From Clostridia bacterium (GTDB lineage Bacteria; Bacillota_A; Clostridia; Oscillospirales; CAG-272): 8,100 bases of DNA. This document shows positions 1-5,684 of this stretch, piece by piece. Both the position numbers and the translations under genes were made by a program. Each line of letters begins with the position of its first letter. Position 1 is the first letter of the stretch. The DNA is taken from the NCBI GenBank assembly GCA_017552165.1, contig JAFZCF010000018.1, forward strand, positions 1-8,100. Reading direction: 5' to 3'. The notes under the pieces were generated by a model. The model was not told where the DNA came from. It searched no databases and worked only from the letters and a program-made list of their open reading frames with translations.

Positions 1-1030
1 CGTTCTCGTAGGGTGTGTCTCCGGGGGAGAGGAGGTTCTGCCCCTCGTCGGTCGCTATCGACCAGTTATTGTGCTTGCCCGAGCCGTTGACGCCGGCAAA
101 GGGCTTTTCGTGGAGCAGGCAGACGAGTCCGTGCTTCTGCGCGACCTTCTGCATGATCTCCATAGTCAGCTGGTTGTGGTCGGTCGCCACGTTCGTCGTC
201 GTGTATATCGGCGCGAGCTCGTGCTGAGCCGGGGCGACCTCGTTGTGCTCGGTCTTTGCCATGATGCCGAGCTTCCAAAGTTCTTCGTTGAGCTCCTCCA
301 TGTAGGCGGCGACCCTCGGCTTGATGGCTCCGAAATAGTGGTCGTCCATCTCCTGGCCCTTCGGCGGTCTGGCTCCGAAGAGCGTTCTGCCGGTGAAGCG
401 CAGGTCGGGGCGCGCGTCGTACATTTCCTTTGAGATGAGGAAATACTCCTGTTCCGGTCCAACCGACGAGACGACCCTCTTGACCGAGGTGTTGCCGAAA
501 AGTCGCAGGATGCGGAGCGCCTGTCTGTTCAGCGCCTCCATCGAGCGCAGGAGCGGCGTCTTTTTGTCAAGAGCGTGCCCGCCGTATGAGCAGAAGGCCG
601 TCGGGATGCAGAGCGTTTTGCCCTTAATAAAGGCGTAGGACGTCGGGTCCCAGGCGGTGTAGCCCCTCGCCTCGAAGGTGGCGCGGAGGCCTCCCGACGG
701 GAAGGACGAGGCGTCGGGCTCGCCCTTTATGAGTTCTTTGCCCGAGAAGTCCATGATGACCCCGCCGTCGGGCGCGGGGGCGATGAAGCTGTCGTGCTTC
801 TCCGCCGTTATTCCGGTCAGCGGTTGGAACCAGTGGGTGAAGTGCGTCGCTCCCTTTGAGACCGCCCATTCCTTCATCGCTGCGGCCACGGCGTCGGCGA
901 CGCCGGGATCGAGGGCGGCGCCCTCGTCTATCGTCTTTTTGAGAGTCGCGTACACCTTCGCCGAGAGGGCGGACTTCATGACTCTGTCGTCAAATACCAT
1001 GCTTCCGAACGTTTCCGTTACCGATTTCAT
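1..1030 (-). CDS. glnN: Type III glutamine synthetase, N-terminal part (cut by window edge)
   Basis: ATP-dependent synthesis of glutamine from glutamate and ammonia in the cytoplasm. The 343 codons seen are about half of a GSIII (usually near 700 residues); the 3' end lies left of the window. From the start the protein reads through the GSIII-specific N-terminal domain: [14 protein letters not shown] at residues 60-73, TAEKHDSF at 75-82, [20 protein letters not shown] at 103-122 and the [10 protein letters not shown] block at 154-163. The catalytic-fold motifs follow: GPEQEYFLI at 191-199 (metal-binding glutamates), [11 protein letters not shown] at 261-271 and [12 protein letters not shown] at 313-324. 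The ATG at 1030 is chosen because AAGGAG lies 8 nt upstream on the minus strand and the family's N-terminus fits. It is transcribed divergently from the glutamate-synthase operon, behind a leader with two attenuator-like modules. No frameshift is seen in the visible part. The identification is very secure. Confidence 0.97.
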   Translation of the reverse strand, partial: MKSVTETFGSMVFDDRVMKSALSAKVYATLKKTIDEGAALDPGVADAVAAAMKEWAVSKGATHFTHWFQPLTGITAEKHDSFIAPAPDGGVIMDFSGKELIKGEPDASSFPSGGLRATFEARGYTAWDPTSYAFIKGKTLCIPTAFCSYGGHALDKKTPLLRSMEALNRQALRILRLFGNTSVKRVVSSVGPEQEYFLISKEMYDARPDLRFTGRTLFGARPPKGQEMDDHYFGAIKPRVAAYMEELNEELWKLGIMAKTEHNEVAPAQHELAPIYTTTNVATDHNQLTMEIMQKVAQKHGLVCLLHEKPFAGVNGSGKHNNWSIATDEGQNLLSPGDTPYEN

Positions 1031-1050
1031 TGTGATTTCTCCTTCCGGTT

Positions 1051-1103
1051 CTGAAACAAAGAAAAGGCGCCTCTCACGTTAAAATGACATGAAAGACGCC
1101 TTT
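1051..1103 (-). terminator. Terminator-like hairpin B in glnN leader
   Basis: Read on the minus strand, AAAGGCGTC (1103-1095) pairs with GGCGCCTTT (1071-1063), nine pairs including one G-U. The inner TTTCATGT (1094-1087) pairs with ACGTGAGA (1079-1072), eight more, around a 7-nt loop. The U-rich run UCUUUGUUU follows (1062-1054). This has the form of an intrinsic terminator placed just upstream of the glnN ribosome binding site, so it would act as an attenuator. Its 5' arm starts exactly at the loop of hexaloop hairpin B, so the two structures exclude each other. Confidence 0.75.
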
Positions 1104-1109
1104 GCCTTC
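1092..1109 (-). promoter_or_regulatory. ANTAR-type hexaloop hairpin B (glnN leader)
   Basis: On the minus strand GAAGGC (1109-1104) can pair with GUCUUU (1097-1092), six pairs with two G-U, around the six-base loop AAAGGC (1103-1098). The loop has A at position 1 and G at position 4, the signature reported for RNA targets of ANTAR antiterminators. It repeats 17 of 18 bases of hairpin A. The loop and the first three bases of its 3' arm form the 5' arm of terminator B. The stem is weak alone, which would suit stabilisation by a protein (inference). Confidence 0.65.
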
Positions 1110-1127
1110 GTTTATGAAATTGAGCTT

Positions 1128-1168
1128 AAAAGTAAAATCGCGTCCCGGACCGAGAGGTCCAAAGACGC
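1128..1168 (-). terminator. Terminator-like hairpin A in glnN leader (weaker)
   Basis: On the minus strand GCGTC (1168-1164) pairs with GACGC (1144-1140), and inside it GGACC (1160-1156) pairs with GGTCC (1151-1147) around a UCUC loop, with a small UUU/GG internal loop. The following tract GAUUUUACUUUU (1139-1128) is U-rich but interrupted. This may be a weak terminator, a pause hairpin or simply a structural spacer. Its 5' arm uses the last two loop bases and the 3' arm of hexaloop hairpin A. Confidence 0.5.
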
Positions 1169-1178
1169 CATTGCCTTC
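1161..1178 (-). promoter_or_regulatory. ANTAR-type hexaloop hairpin A (5' end of glnN transcript)
   Basis: On the minus strand GAAGGC (1178-1173) can pair with GUCUUU (1166-1161) around the loop AAUGGC (1172-1167), with A at position 1 and G at position 4. It starts only about 3 nt after the predicted transcription start near 1181, so it is the first structure in the glnN transcript. It matches hairpin B at 17 of 18 bases. Its 3' side is shared with terminator-like hairpin A. Confidence 0.6.
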
Positions 1179-1187
1179 AACGCGCAC

Positions 1188-1216
1188 ATTATACACCGCG
1201 GCCGGACGTTTGTCAA
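1188..1216 (-). promoter_or_regulatory. Sigma-A promoter of glnN
   Basis: Minus strand: -35 TTGACA at 1216-1211, spacer of 17 nt, -10 TATAAT at 1193-1188. Both hexamers are perfect consensus with the ideal spacer. The expected start is near 1181, giving an untranslated leader of about 150 nt before the glnN ATG. Confidence 0.92.
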
Positions 1217-1219
1217 GCC

Positions 1220-1231
1220 CCCCGGCCGGGG
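1220..1231. other. GC palindrome upstream of glnN -35
   Basis: CCCCGGCCGGGG is a perfect 12-bp palindrome lying 3 bp upstream of the glnN -35 box. It could be a binding site for a regulator, but in GC-rich DNA such a run may arise by chance. Confidence 0.3.
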
Positions 1232-1260
1232 ATTTTGAAAAAAATTTTTCGAAAAAATTT
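1232..1260. other. A/T-tract segment between the divergent promoters
   Basis: Runs of T4, A7, T5, A6 and T3 follow each other here, in sharp contrast to the GC-rich surroundings. Such tracts favour intrinsic curvature or stiffness and low nucleoprotein stability. The segment sits between the two -35 boxes and could assist both promoters. No gene or clear operator is seen in it. Confidence 0.45.
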
Positions 1261-1281
1261 CCGCCGCGGGCTTCTTTCCTA

Positions 1282-1310
1282 TTGACAAATTGCCGCGGCA
1301 GTTGTATAAT
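1282..1310 (+). promoter_or_regulatory. Sigma-A promoter of the glutamate synthase operon
   Basis: The -35 TTGACA is at 1282-1287, the spacer is 17 nt and the -10 TATAAT is at 1305-1310, so both hexamers are perfect consensus. The start is expected at about 1315-1318, giving a leader of about 95 nt before the first gene. The spacer holds a palindrome (see the operator candidate). Confidence 0.93.
1288..1303. promoter_or_regulatory. Candidate operator palindrome in promoter spacer
   Basis: AATTGCCGCGGCAGTT reads as an inverted repeat with a perfect 10-bp core (TGCCGCGGCA) and one mismatched outer pair. It lies between the -35 and -10 boxes, where a bound repressor would block polymerase. No known regulator consensus was recognised, and one copy only is seen. 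Confidence 0.35.
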
Positions 1311-1314
1311 GCCG

Positions 1315-1340
1315 AGAGATGAGCAAAGGCGTTCATTTTT
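1315..1340 (+). promoter_or_regulatory. ANTAR-type hexaloop hairpin C (5' end of operon transcript)
   Basis: AGATGAGC (1317-1324) pairs with GTTCATTT (1331-1338), eight pairs with two G-U, extendable by two more to 1315/1340. The loop is AAAGGC (1325-1330), identical to that of hairpin B in the divergent leader, with A at position 1 and G at position 4. It begins at the predicted transcript start. Its loop end and 3' arm are the 5' arm of terminator C, so forming this hairpin would prevent termination. Confidence 0.68.
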
Positions 1341-1380
1341 CGCGGTATATCCGCGCAAAAATGAGCGCGTTTTCTTTTTT
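1329..1380 (+). terminator. Intrinsic-terminator-like hairpin C in operon leader
   Basis: GCGTTCATTTTT (1329-1340) pairs over all twelve positions with AAAAATGAGCGC (1357-1368), one pair being G-U. An inner stem CGCGG/CCGCG (1341-1345/1351-1355) closes a TATAT loop, with one bulged C. The run TTTTCTTTTTT follows at 1370-1380. This is a convincing terminator lying between a perfect promoter and the first ribosome binding site, so it should attenuate the operon unless relieved. Confidence 0.82.
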
Positions 1381-1395
1381 CGGCGCGGGGCGCCG
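1381..1395 (+). other. Small GC hairpin between terminator and ribosome binding site
   Basis: CGGCGC (1381-1386) pairs with GCGCCG (1390-1395) around three G, or five pairs around a 5-nt loop. It sits directly after the terminator U-run and 6 nt before the Shine-Dalgarno sequence. It might protect the readthrough transcript or influence loading of ribosomes. No specific role can be assigned. Confidence 0.4.
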
Positions 1396-1401
1396 GATGA
1401 G

Positions 1402-1406
1402 AGGTG
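1402..1406 (+). promoter_or_regulatory. Ribosome binding site fixing the amidotransferase start
   Basis: AGGTG at 1402-1406 lies 6 nt before the ATG at 1413. The in-frame GTG at 1404 is inside this Shine-Dalgarno sequence, so it is unlikely to be the start. Confidence 0.75.
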
Positions 1407-1412
1407 AGAGTT

Positions 1413-2507
1413 ATGGTAAGAGAAGGCAAGGTAAGGATACCCTCGGGGTGCGCGATAGCGGCCGTTATATCAAAGGAAGGCGTCCGCATGACGGGCGAGC
1501 GCATTGTCGAGGCGATGAAGCCGATGCACGACAGGTCGAACGGCCTCGGCGGCGGCTTCGCGGGATACGGCATATATCCGGAGCACAGGGATCTCTACGC
1601 CCTGCATCTGTTTTTCGACTGCCGCGACACCCGAAAGGGCTGCGAGGCGTTCCTCAAGGAGAGGTTCGAGGTCGTCAAGGCCGAGGTGATCCCGACGCGC
1701 AAAATGCCGGAGATCACCGACGAGCCGCTTATATGGAGATATTTCGCGACTCCGCTCCGCTCGGTCCTCGCCGACCTTCAGCTCGACGAAAAGGAGTTCG
1801 TCGCGCGGACGGTCATGAAGATAAATACCGAGATGAAGGGCGCCTACGTCTTTTCTAGCGGAAAGAACATGGGAACCTTCAAGGCGGTGGGATTCCCCGA
1901 GGACGTCGGGAGGTTCTACCGGCTCGACGAATACGAGGGCTACAGCTGGACGGCACACGGCAGATATCCGACGAACACGCCCGGCTGGTGGGGCGGAGCG
2001 CATCCCTTTACTCTGCTCGACTATTCGGTGGTCCACAACGGCGAGATATCGTCGTACGACGCGAACCGCAGGTATATCGAGATGTTCGGGTACAAATGCA
2101 CCCTGCAGACCGACACCGAGGTCATAACATACATCCTCGACTATCTCGTGCGCAGACAGGGGCTCACGCTCTCCGAGGCGGCTAACGTCATCGCCGCGCC
2201 GTTCTGGAGCACGATCGAGAGCAAAACCGACGAGTACGAAAAGAGCAAGCTCCGCTATCTGCGGACGGTATTCCCGAGCCTGCTCGTCACCGGGCCGTTT
2301 TCGATAGTCCTCGGCTACGACGGCGGGCTCATGGCTCTCAACGACCGGCTCAAGCTCAGGTCGATGGTCGTCGGAGAAAAGGACGACCGCGTGTTCATCG
2401 CGAGCGAGGAGGCCGCGATACGCGTGATGGAGCCCGACGCCGAGAACGTCTGGGCGCCCGCCGGCGGCGAGCCGGTCATAGTCAACGTGAAGGAGGGACG
2501 TTTCTGA
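1413..2507 (+). CDS. Class II glutamine amidotransferase subunit of split glutamate synthase
   Basis: A 364-residue Ntn-type glutaminase, homologous to the N-terminal amidotransferase domain of glutamate synthase (GltB domain 1; GlxB/MgsA-like). It would release ammonia from glutamine for delivery to the FMN subunit. The sequence IPSGCAIAA places the likely nucleophile at Cys13, implying removal of a 12-residue propeptide, as in GltB and some other class II enzymes. Further family motifs are the Arg of HGRYPTNTP (182-190), HNGEI at 208-212 (Asn-Gly of the oxyanion/substrate pocket) and TDTEV at 233-237. The segment of about 100 residues between these two parts (roughly 60-170) is not a motif I can name. 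It is the first gene of the operon. Its TGA overlaps the next ATG by one base (TGATG), and AAGGAGG for that gene lies in its last codons. N-methylglutamate synthase subunit MgsA is an alternative, but two glutamine synthetases nearby favour glutamate synthase. Confidence 0.9.
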   Translation: MVREGKVRIPSGCAIAAVISKEGVRMTGERIVEAMKPMHDRSNGLGGGFAGYGIYPEHRDLYALHLFFDCRDTRKGCEAFLKERFEVVKAEVIPTRKMPEITDEPLIWRYFATPLRSVLADLQLDEKEFVARTVMKINTEMKGAYVFSSGKNMGTFKAVGFPEDVGRFYRLDEYEGYSWTAHGRYPTNTPGWWGGAHPFTLLDYSVVHNGEISSYDANRRYIEMFGYKCTLQTDTEVITYILDYLVRRQGLTLSEAANVIAAPFWSTIESKTDEYEKSKLRYLRTVFPSLLVTGPFSIVLGYDGGLMALNDRLKLRSMVVGEKDDRVFIASEEAAIRVMEPDAENVWAPAGGEPVIVNVKEGRF

Positions 2508-4012
2508 TGGGAATCGAGTTCATATATCCCGAGTTTGAGGTGGTGCGCAACCCCGACCGCTGCATCGCCTGCCGGGTGTGCGAGCGTCAGTGCGCAAACG
2601 AGGTCCATTCGTTCTCCGACGAGCTCGGAAAGATGGTCAGCGACGAAACGAAGTGCGTAAACTGTCAGAGGTGCGTGTCGCTCTGCCCGACGAGGGCGCT
2701 GAAAATAGTCAGGAGCGACTGCCGTCTCCGCGAAAACGCGAACTGGCAGGACGACACGATAAAGGAAATATACAAACAGGCGGGCAGCGGGGGCGTGCTC
2801 CTGTCATCGATGGGCAACCCGAAACCCCTCCCCGTGTACTGGGACAAAATTCTGCTGAACGCGTCCCAGGTGACGAACCCGCCGATCGACCCGCTCCGCG
2901 AGCCGATGGAGACGAAGGTCTTCCTCGGCAAAAAACCGTCGTCGGTCGCGAGGACGGCGGACGGACGGCTCGGCTTTGATCTCCCGCCGCAGATAGAGCT
3001 TTCGATGCCCGTAATGTTCTCGGCGATGAGCTACGGCTCGATAAGCTATAACGCCCATTCATCCCTCGCCCGCGCGGCGACGGAGCTCGGCATACTCTAC
3101 AACACCGGCGAGGGCGGCCTCCACGAGGACTTTTACAAATACGGAAAGAACACGATAGTCCAGGTCGCCTCGGGGCGCTTCGGAGTTCACGAGGATTATC
3201 TCGAGGCGGGCGCCGCCATCGAGATAAAAATGGGACAGGGCGCAAAGCCGGGCATAGGCGGCCACCTACCGGGGGCCAAGATAGTCGGCGACGTGTCCCG
3301 GACGCGCATGATTCCCGAGGGCTCCGACGCCATCTCCCCGGCCCCGCACCACGACATTTATTCGATAGAGGATCTCCGTCAGCTCGTCTTCTCGCTCAAG
3401 GAGGCGACGGAATACAAAAAGCCGGTCATCGTCAAGGTCGCGGCGGTGCACAACATCGCGGCGATAAGCAGCGGTATCGCGCGCAGCGGCGCCGACATCA
3501 TAGCGATCGACGGCTTCCGCGGCGGGACGGGCGCAGCGCCCACGCGGATTCGCGACAACGTCGGCATCCCGATAGAGCTCGCGCTCGCCTCGGTCGACCG
3601 CCGTCTGCGCGACGAAGGGATAAGAAACAACGTCTCGCTCGTCGTCGGCGGATCGATACGCTCGGCGGCGGACGTGGTCAAGGCCATCGCCCTCGGCGCC
3701 GACGCGTGCTACATAGCGACGGCGGCGCTGCTCGCCCTCGGGTGCCACCTCTGCCGAACCTGCCAGTCCGGCAAGTGCAACTGGGGTATAGCCACCCAGC
3801 GCCCGGATCTCGTAAAGCGCCTCAATCCCGATATAGGGAGCGAGCGGCTCGTCAATCTCATGACGGCGTGGCGGCGCGAGATCATGGAGATTATGGGCGG
3901 CATGGGAATCAACTCCGTCGAGGCCCTCCGCGGCAACCGTCTGATGCTGCGCGGCGTGGGGCTCAACGAAAAAGAACTCGAGATACTCGGTATCTCTCAC
4001 GCGGGAGAATGA
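2507..4012 (+). CDS. Glutamate synthase FMN/3Fe-4S core with N-terminal ferredoxin domain
   Basis: A 501-residue protein matching the FMN-binding synthase domain of glutamate synthase (archaeal GltB2/GlxD type), which reductively transfers ammonia to 2-oxoglutarate to give glutamate. Residues 19-60 form a ferredoxin-like module with two CxxCxxCxxxC motifs (Cys19/22/25/29 and Cys50/53/56/60), expected to hold two 4Fe-4S clusters. The (beta/alpha)8 core starts near residue 160. It shows GQGAKPGIGGHLPG (243-256), HHDIYSIEDL (281-290) and DGFRGGTGAAPT (335-346), motifs of the FMN/substrate site. Cys413-x5-Cys419-x4-Cys424 matches the 3Fe-4S pattern of glutamate synthases. AAGGAGG at 2490-2496 precedes the ATG. 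The next gene starts after a single base. The full-length GltB found in most bacteria is here broken into separate genes, with the fused ferredoxin as an electron entry point. Confidence 0.94.
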   Translation: MGIEFIYPEFEVVRNPDRCIACRVCERQCANEVHSFSDELGKMVSDETKCVNCQRCVSLCPTRALKIVRSDCRLRENANWQDDTIKEIYKQAGSGGVLLSSMGNPKPLPVYWDKILLNASQVTNPPIDPLREPMETKVFLGKKPSSVARTADGRLGFDLPPQIELSMPVMFSAMSYGSISYNAHSSLARAATELGILYNTGEGGLHEDFYKYGKNTIVQVASGRFGVHEDYLEAGAAIEIKMGQGAKPGIGGHLPGAKIVGDVSRTRMIPEGSDAISPAPHHDIYSIEDLRQLVFSLKEATEYKKPVIVKVAAVHNIAAISSGIARSGADIIAIDGFRGGTGAAPTRIRDNVGIPIELALASVDRRLRDEGIRNNVSLVVGGSIRSAADVVKAIALGADACYIATAALLALGCHLCRTCQSGKCNWGIATQRPDLVKRLNPDIGSERLVNLMTAWRREIMEIMGGMGINSVEALRGNRLMLRGVGLNEKELEILGISHAGE

Positions 4013-4013
4013 T

Positions 4014-4454
4014 ATGAAGCGAGTTTACGTAAACGAGGAATGGTGCCTCGGATGCCATCTGTGCGAATATAACTGCGCGTTCGCCAACTCGGGGCTCCGG
4101 GACATGGCGTACGCCCTCAAGGACAAAAAGATATTCCCGCGGATACACGTGGAGGGGGACGACAAGATCACCTTCGCCGTCTCGTGCCGCCACTGTACCG
4201 ACCCGATATGCGTCAAGAGCTGTATCGCCGGGGCGATATCAAAGGCGGACGGCGTCGTTAAGATCGACCGGACGAAGTGCGTCGGGTGCCTGACCTGCGT
4301 GCTCGTGTGCCCCTACGGGGCGCTCATCCCGGGCGAGAACGGTACGATGCAGAAATGCGAGCTGTGTCTCGAAAACGCCTGCGGCGCGCCGGCGTGCGTG
4401 GCGGGCTGCCCCAACAGGGCGATAGTTTACGAGGAAAGGGGCGAGGCGGAATGA
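4014..4454 (+). CDS. Four-cluster 4Fe-4S electron-transfer protein (DmsB/HycB/CooF-like)
   Basis: A 146-residue soluble Fe-S protein with no signal peptide or membrane segment. Four cysteine sets are visible: Cys11/14/17/21; Cys58/61/66/70; Cys89/92/95/99 followed by Pro; and Cys115/118 with Cys128/132 followed by Pro. One further Cys is at 123. This is the pattern of the electron-transfer subunits of molybdopterin oxidoreductases and hydrogenases, which bind four 4Fe-4S clusters. Lying between the FMN core and the FAD oxidoreductase genes, it probably wires the flavoprotein to the synthase core (inference). GGGAG at 4003-4007 is its ribosome binding site. Its end overlaps the next gene by ATGA, suggesting translational coupling. 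No molybdenum enzyme or hydrogenase gene is in the window, so those roles are less likely. Confidence 0.9.
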   Translation: MKRVYVNEEWCLGCHLCEYNCAFANSGLRDMAYALKDKKIFPRIHVEGDDKITFAVSCRHCTDPICVKSCIAGAISKADGVVKIDRTKCVGCLTCVLVCPYGALIPGENGTMQKCELCLENACGAPACVAGCPNRAIVYEERGEAE

Positions 4455-5683
4455 AAAAATACGTCATAGTCGGTAACGGCACGGCGGCCGTCGGGTGCAT
4501 AGAGGGCATCCGCTCGGTCGATCCGGAGGGCGCGATAACGGTTATATCCGAGGAAAACCGTCCGGTGTACAGCCGCCCGCTCATATCCTATTATCTCGAA
4601 AACAAGACCGACCTGCGGCGGATGATGTACCGCCCGGAGGGATTTTACGAAAAAAACGGCTGCGAGGTGCTTTACGGGAAGCGCGCCGGGTCGATTGACC
4701 CGGCGGCCCGTACCGTCACGCTCTGTGACGGAAGCGCGATCCCGTACGACGCCCTCTGCGCGGCGACGGGCTCAAGACCTTTCGTGCCCCCCTTCGAGGG
4801 GCTCGACAGGGTTAAAAACCGTTTCGGCTTCATGACGCTCGACGACGCGCTCGCCCTCGAGGCGGCGCTGACAAAAGAATCCCGCGTCCTCATCGTCGGC
4901 GCGGGGCTGATAGGCCTCAAATGCGCCGAGGGGATAAGGGACAGAGTCGGGAGCGTGACGGTCTGCGATCTCGCCGACCGCGTGCTCTCGAGCATTCTCG
5001 ACGCCGACTGCGCGTCGGTCGTTCAGGAACATCTCGAAAAGAACGGCATCTCGTTCATGCTCGGCGACACGGCCGTACGGTTTGACGGGAACACGGCGTA
5101 TATGAAGAGCGGCGCGGAGGTCGGATTTGACGTCCTCGTCCTCGCCGTCGGCGTGAGGGCGAACTCAGGGCTGATAAAGGACGCCGGCGGAGAGGTAAAC
5201 CGCGGAATAATAGTCAACGAAAAGTGCGAAACGAGCGTTGAGAACGTCTACGCCGCCGGCGACTGCGCCGAGGGATACGACGCCTCGCTCGGGGCGAACC
5301 GCGTGCTCGCGATCCTGCCGAACGCGTATATGCAGGGCTACACCGCCGGGGTAAACATGGCGGGCGGCGAGGCCGTCTTCGACAACGCGATCCCGATGAA
5401 CTCCATCGGATTTTTCGGGCTCCACATGATGACTGCCGGCACCTACGACGGCGAAATGACGGAGGAAAAGCGCGGCGGCTCGCTCAGACGGTTCTTCGTG
5501 AAGGACGGCCTCCTCGGGGGATATATGCTGATAGGGGCCACCGACCGCGCTGGGATATACACGTCGCTGATACGCGAAAAGACCCCGCTCGACACCGTGG
5601 ATTTCGAACTTACGAAAAAAGCGGCGACAAATATGATATTTTCACAAAAAAATCGTAGAAAAAAGTTCGGAGGTGTTGTATAA
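4451..5683 (+). CDS. FAD-dependent NAD(P)H oxidoreductase of the glutamate synthase cluster
   Basis: A 410-residue pyridine nucleotide-disulfide family flavoprotein (rubredoxin reductase/NirB-like fold). The N-terminal FAD Rossmann motif is VGNGTAAVG at 7-15, followed by ATGSRP at 105-110. The second nucleotide-binding motif is VGAGLIGLKCAE at 149-160, and the C-terminal FAD motif is VYAAGDCAE at 266-274. Asp173 at the end of the second strand of the NAD(P) domain suggests a preference for NADH over NADPH (inference). No redox-active CxxxxC pair typical of disulfide reductases is seen. It likely passes electrons from NAD(P)H to the neighbouring Fe-S protein and on to the FMN core, taking the place of the GltD small subunit. 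The ATG at 4451 overlaps the previous stop (ATGA). The C-terminus is lysine/arginine-rich, and the stop is one base from the next start. Confidence 0.9.
   Translation: MKKYVIVGNGTAAVGCIEGIRSVDPEGAITVISEENRPVYSRPLISYYLENKTDLRRMMYRPEGFYEKNGCEVLYGKRAGSIDPAARTVTLCDGSAIPYDALCAATGSRPFVPPFEGLDRVKNRFGFMTLDDALALEAALTKESRVLIVGAGLIGLKCAEGIRDRVGSVTVCDLADRVLSSILDADCASVVQEHLEKNGISFMLGDTAVRFDGNTAYMKSGAEVGFDVLVLAVGVRANSGLIKDAGGEVNRGIIVNEKCETSVENVYAAGDCAEGYDASLGANRVLAILPNAYMQGYTAGVNMAGGEAVFDNAIPMNSIGFFGLHMMTAGTYDGEMTEEKRGGSLRRFFVKDGLLGGYMLIGATDRAGIYTSLIREKTPLDTVDFELTKKAATNMIFSQKNRRKKFGGVV
5669..5675 (+). promoter_or_regulatory. Ribosome binding site for the GXGXG subunit
   Basis: GGAGGTG lies within the end of the flavoprotein gene, 9 nt before the ATG at 5685. 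It rules out the in-frame GTG at 5673, which is inside the site itself. Confidence 0.75.
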
Positions 5684-5684
5684 T

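Noticed and set aside
71..1082. Plus-strand open frames across the left end (for example 71-433 and 678-1082)
   Set aside because: They are antisense shadows of glnN, whose minus-strand translation matches GSIII continuously over 343 residues.
1315..1380. Glutamine riboswitch (glnA RNA) suggested by the CGTTCA string and the nitrogen context
   Set aside because: The other conserved parts of that motif are not seen, and CGTTCA is explained by the hexaloop/terminator stems.
1319..1858. Long open frame starting in the operon leader and overlapping the amidotransferase gene
   Set aside because: It is the +1 shadow of a strongly supported gene, its start lies inside the hexaloop hairpin, and its product is an arginine-rich, low-complexity sequence with no family features.
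5679..5684. TATAAT just before the GXGXG subunit gene
   Set aside because: No acceptable -35 box lies 16-18 nt upstream, and a start here would fall inside the downstream coding region.
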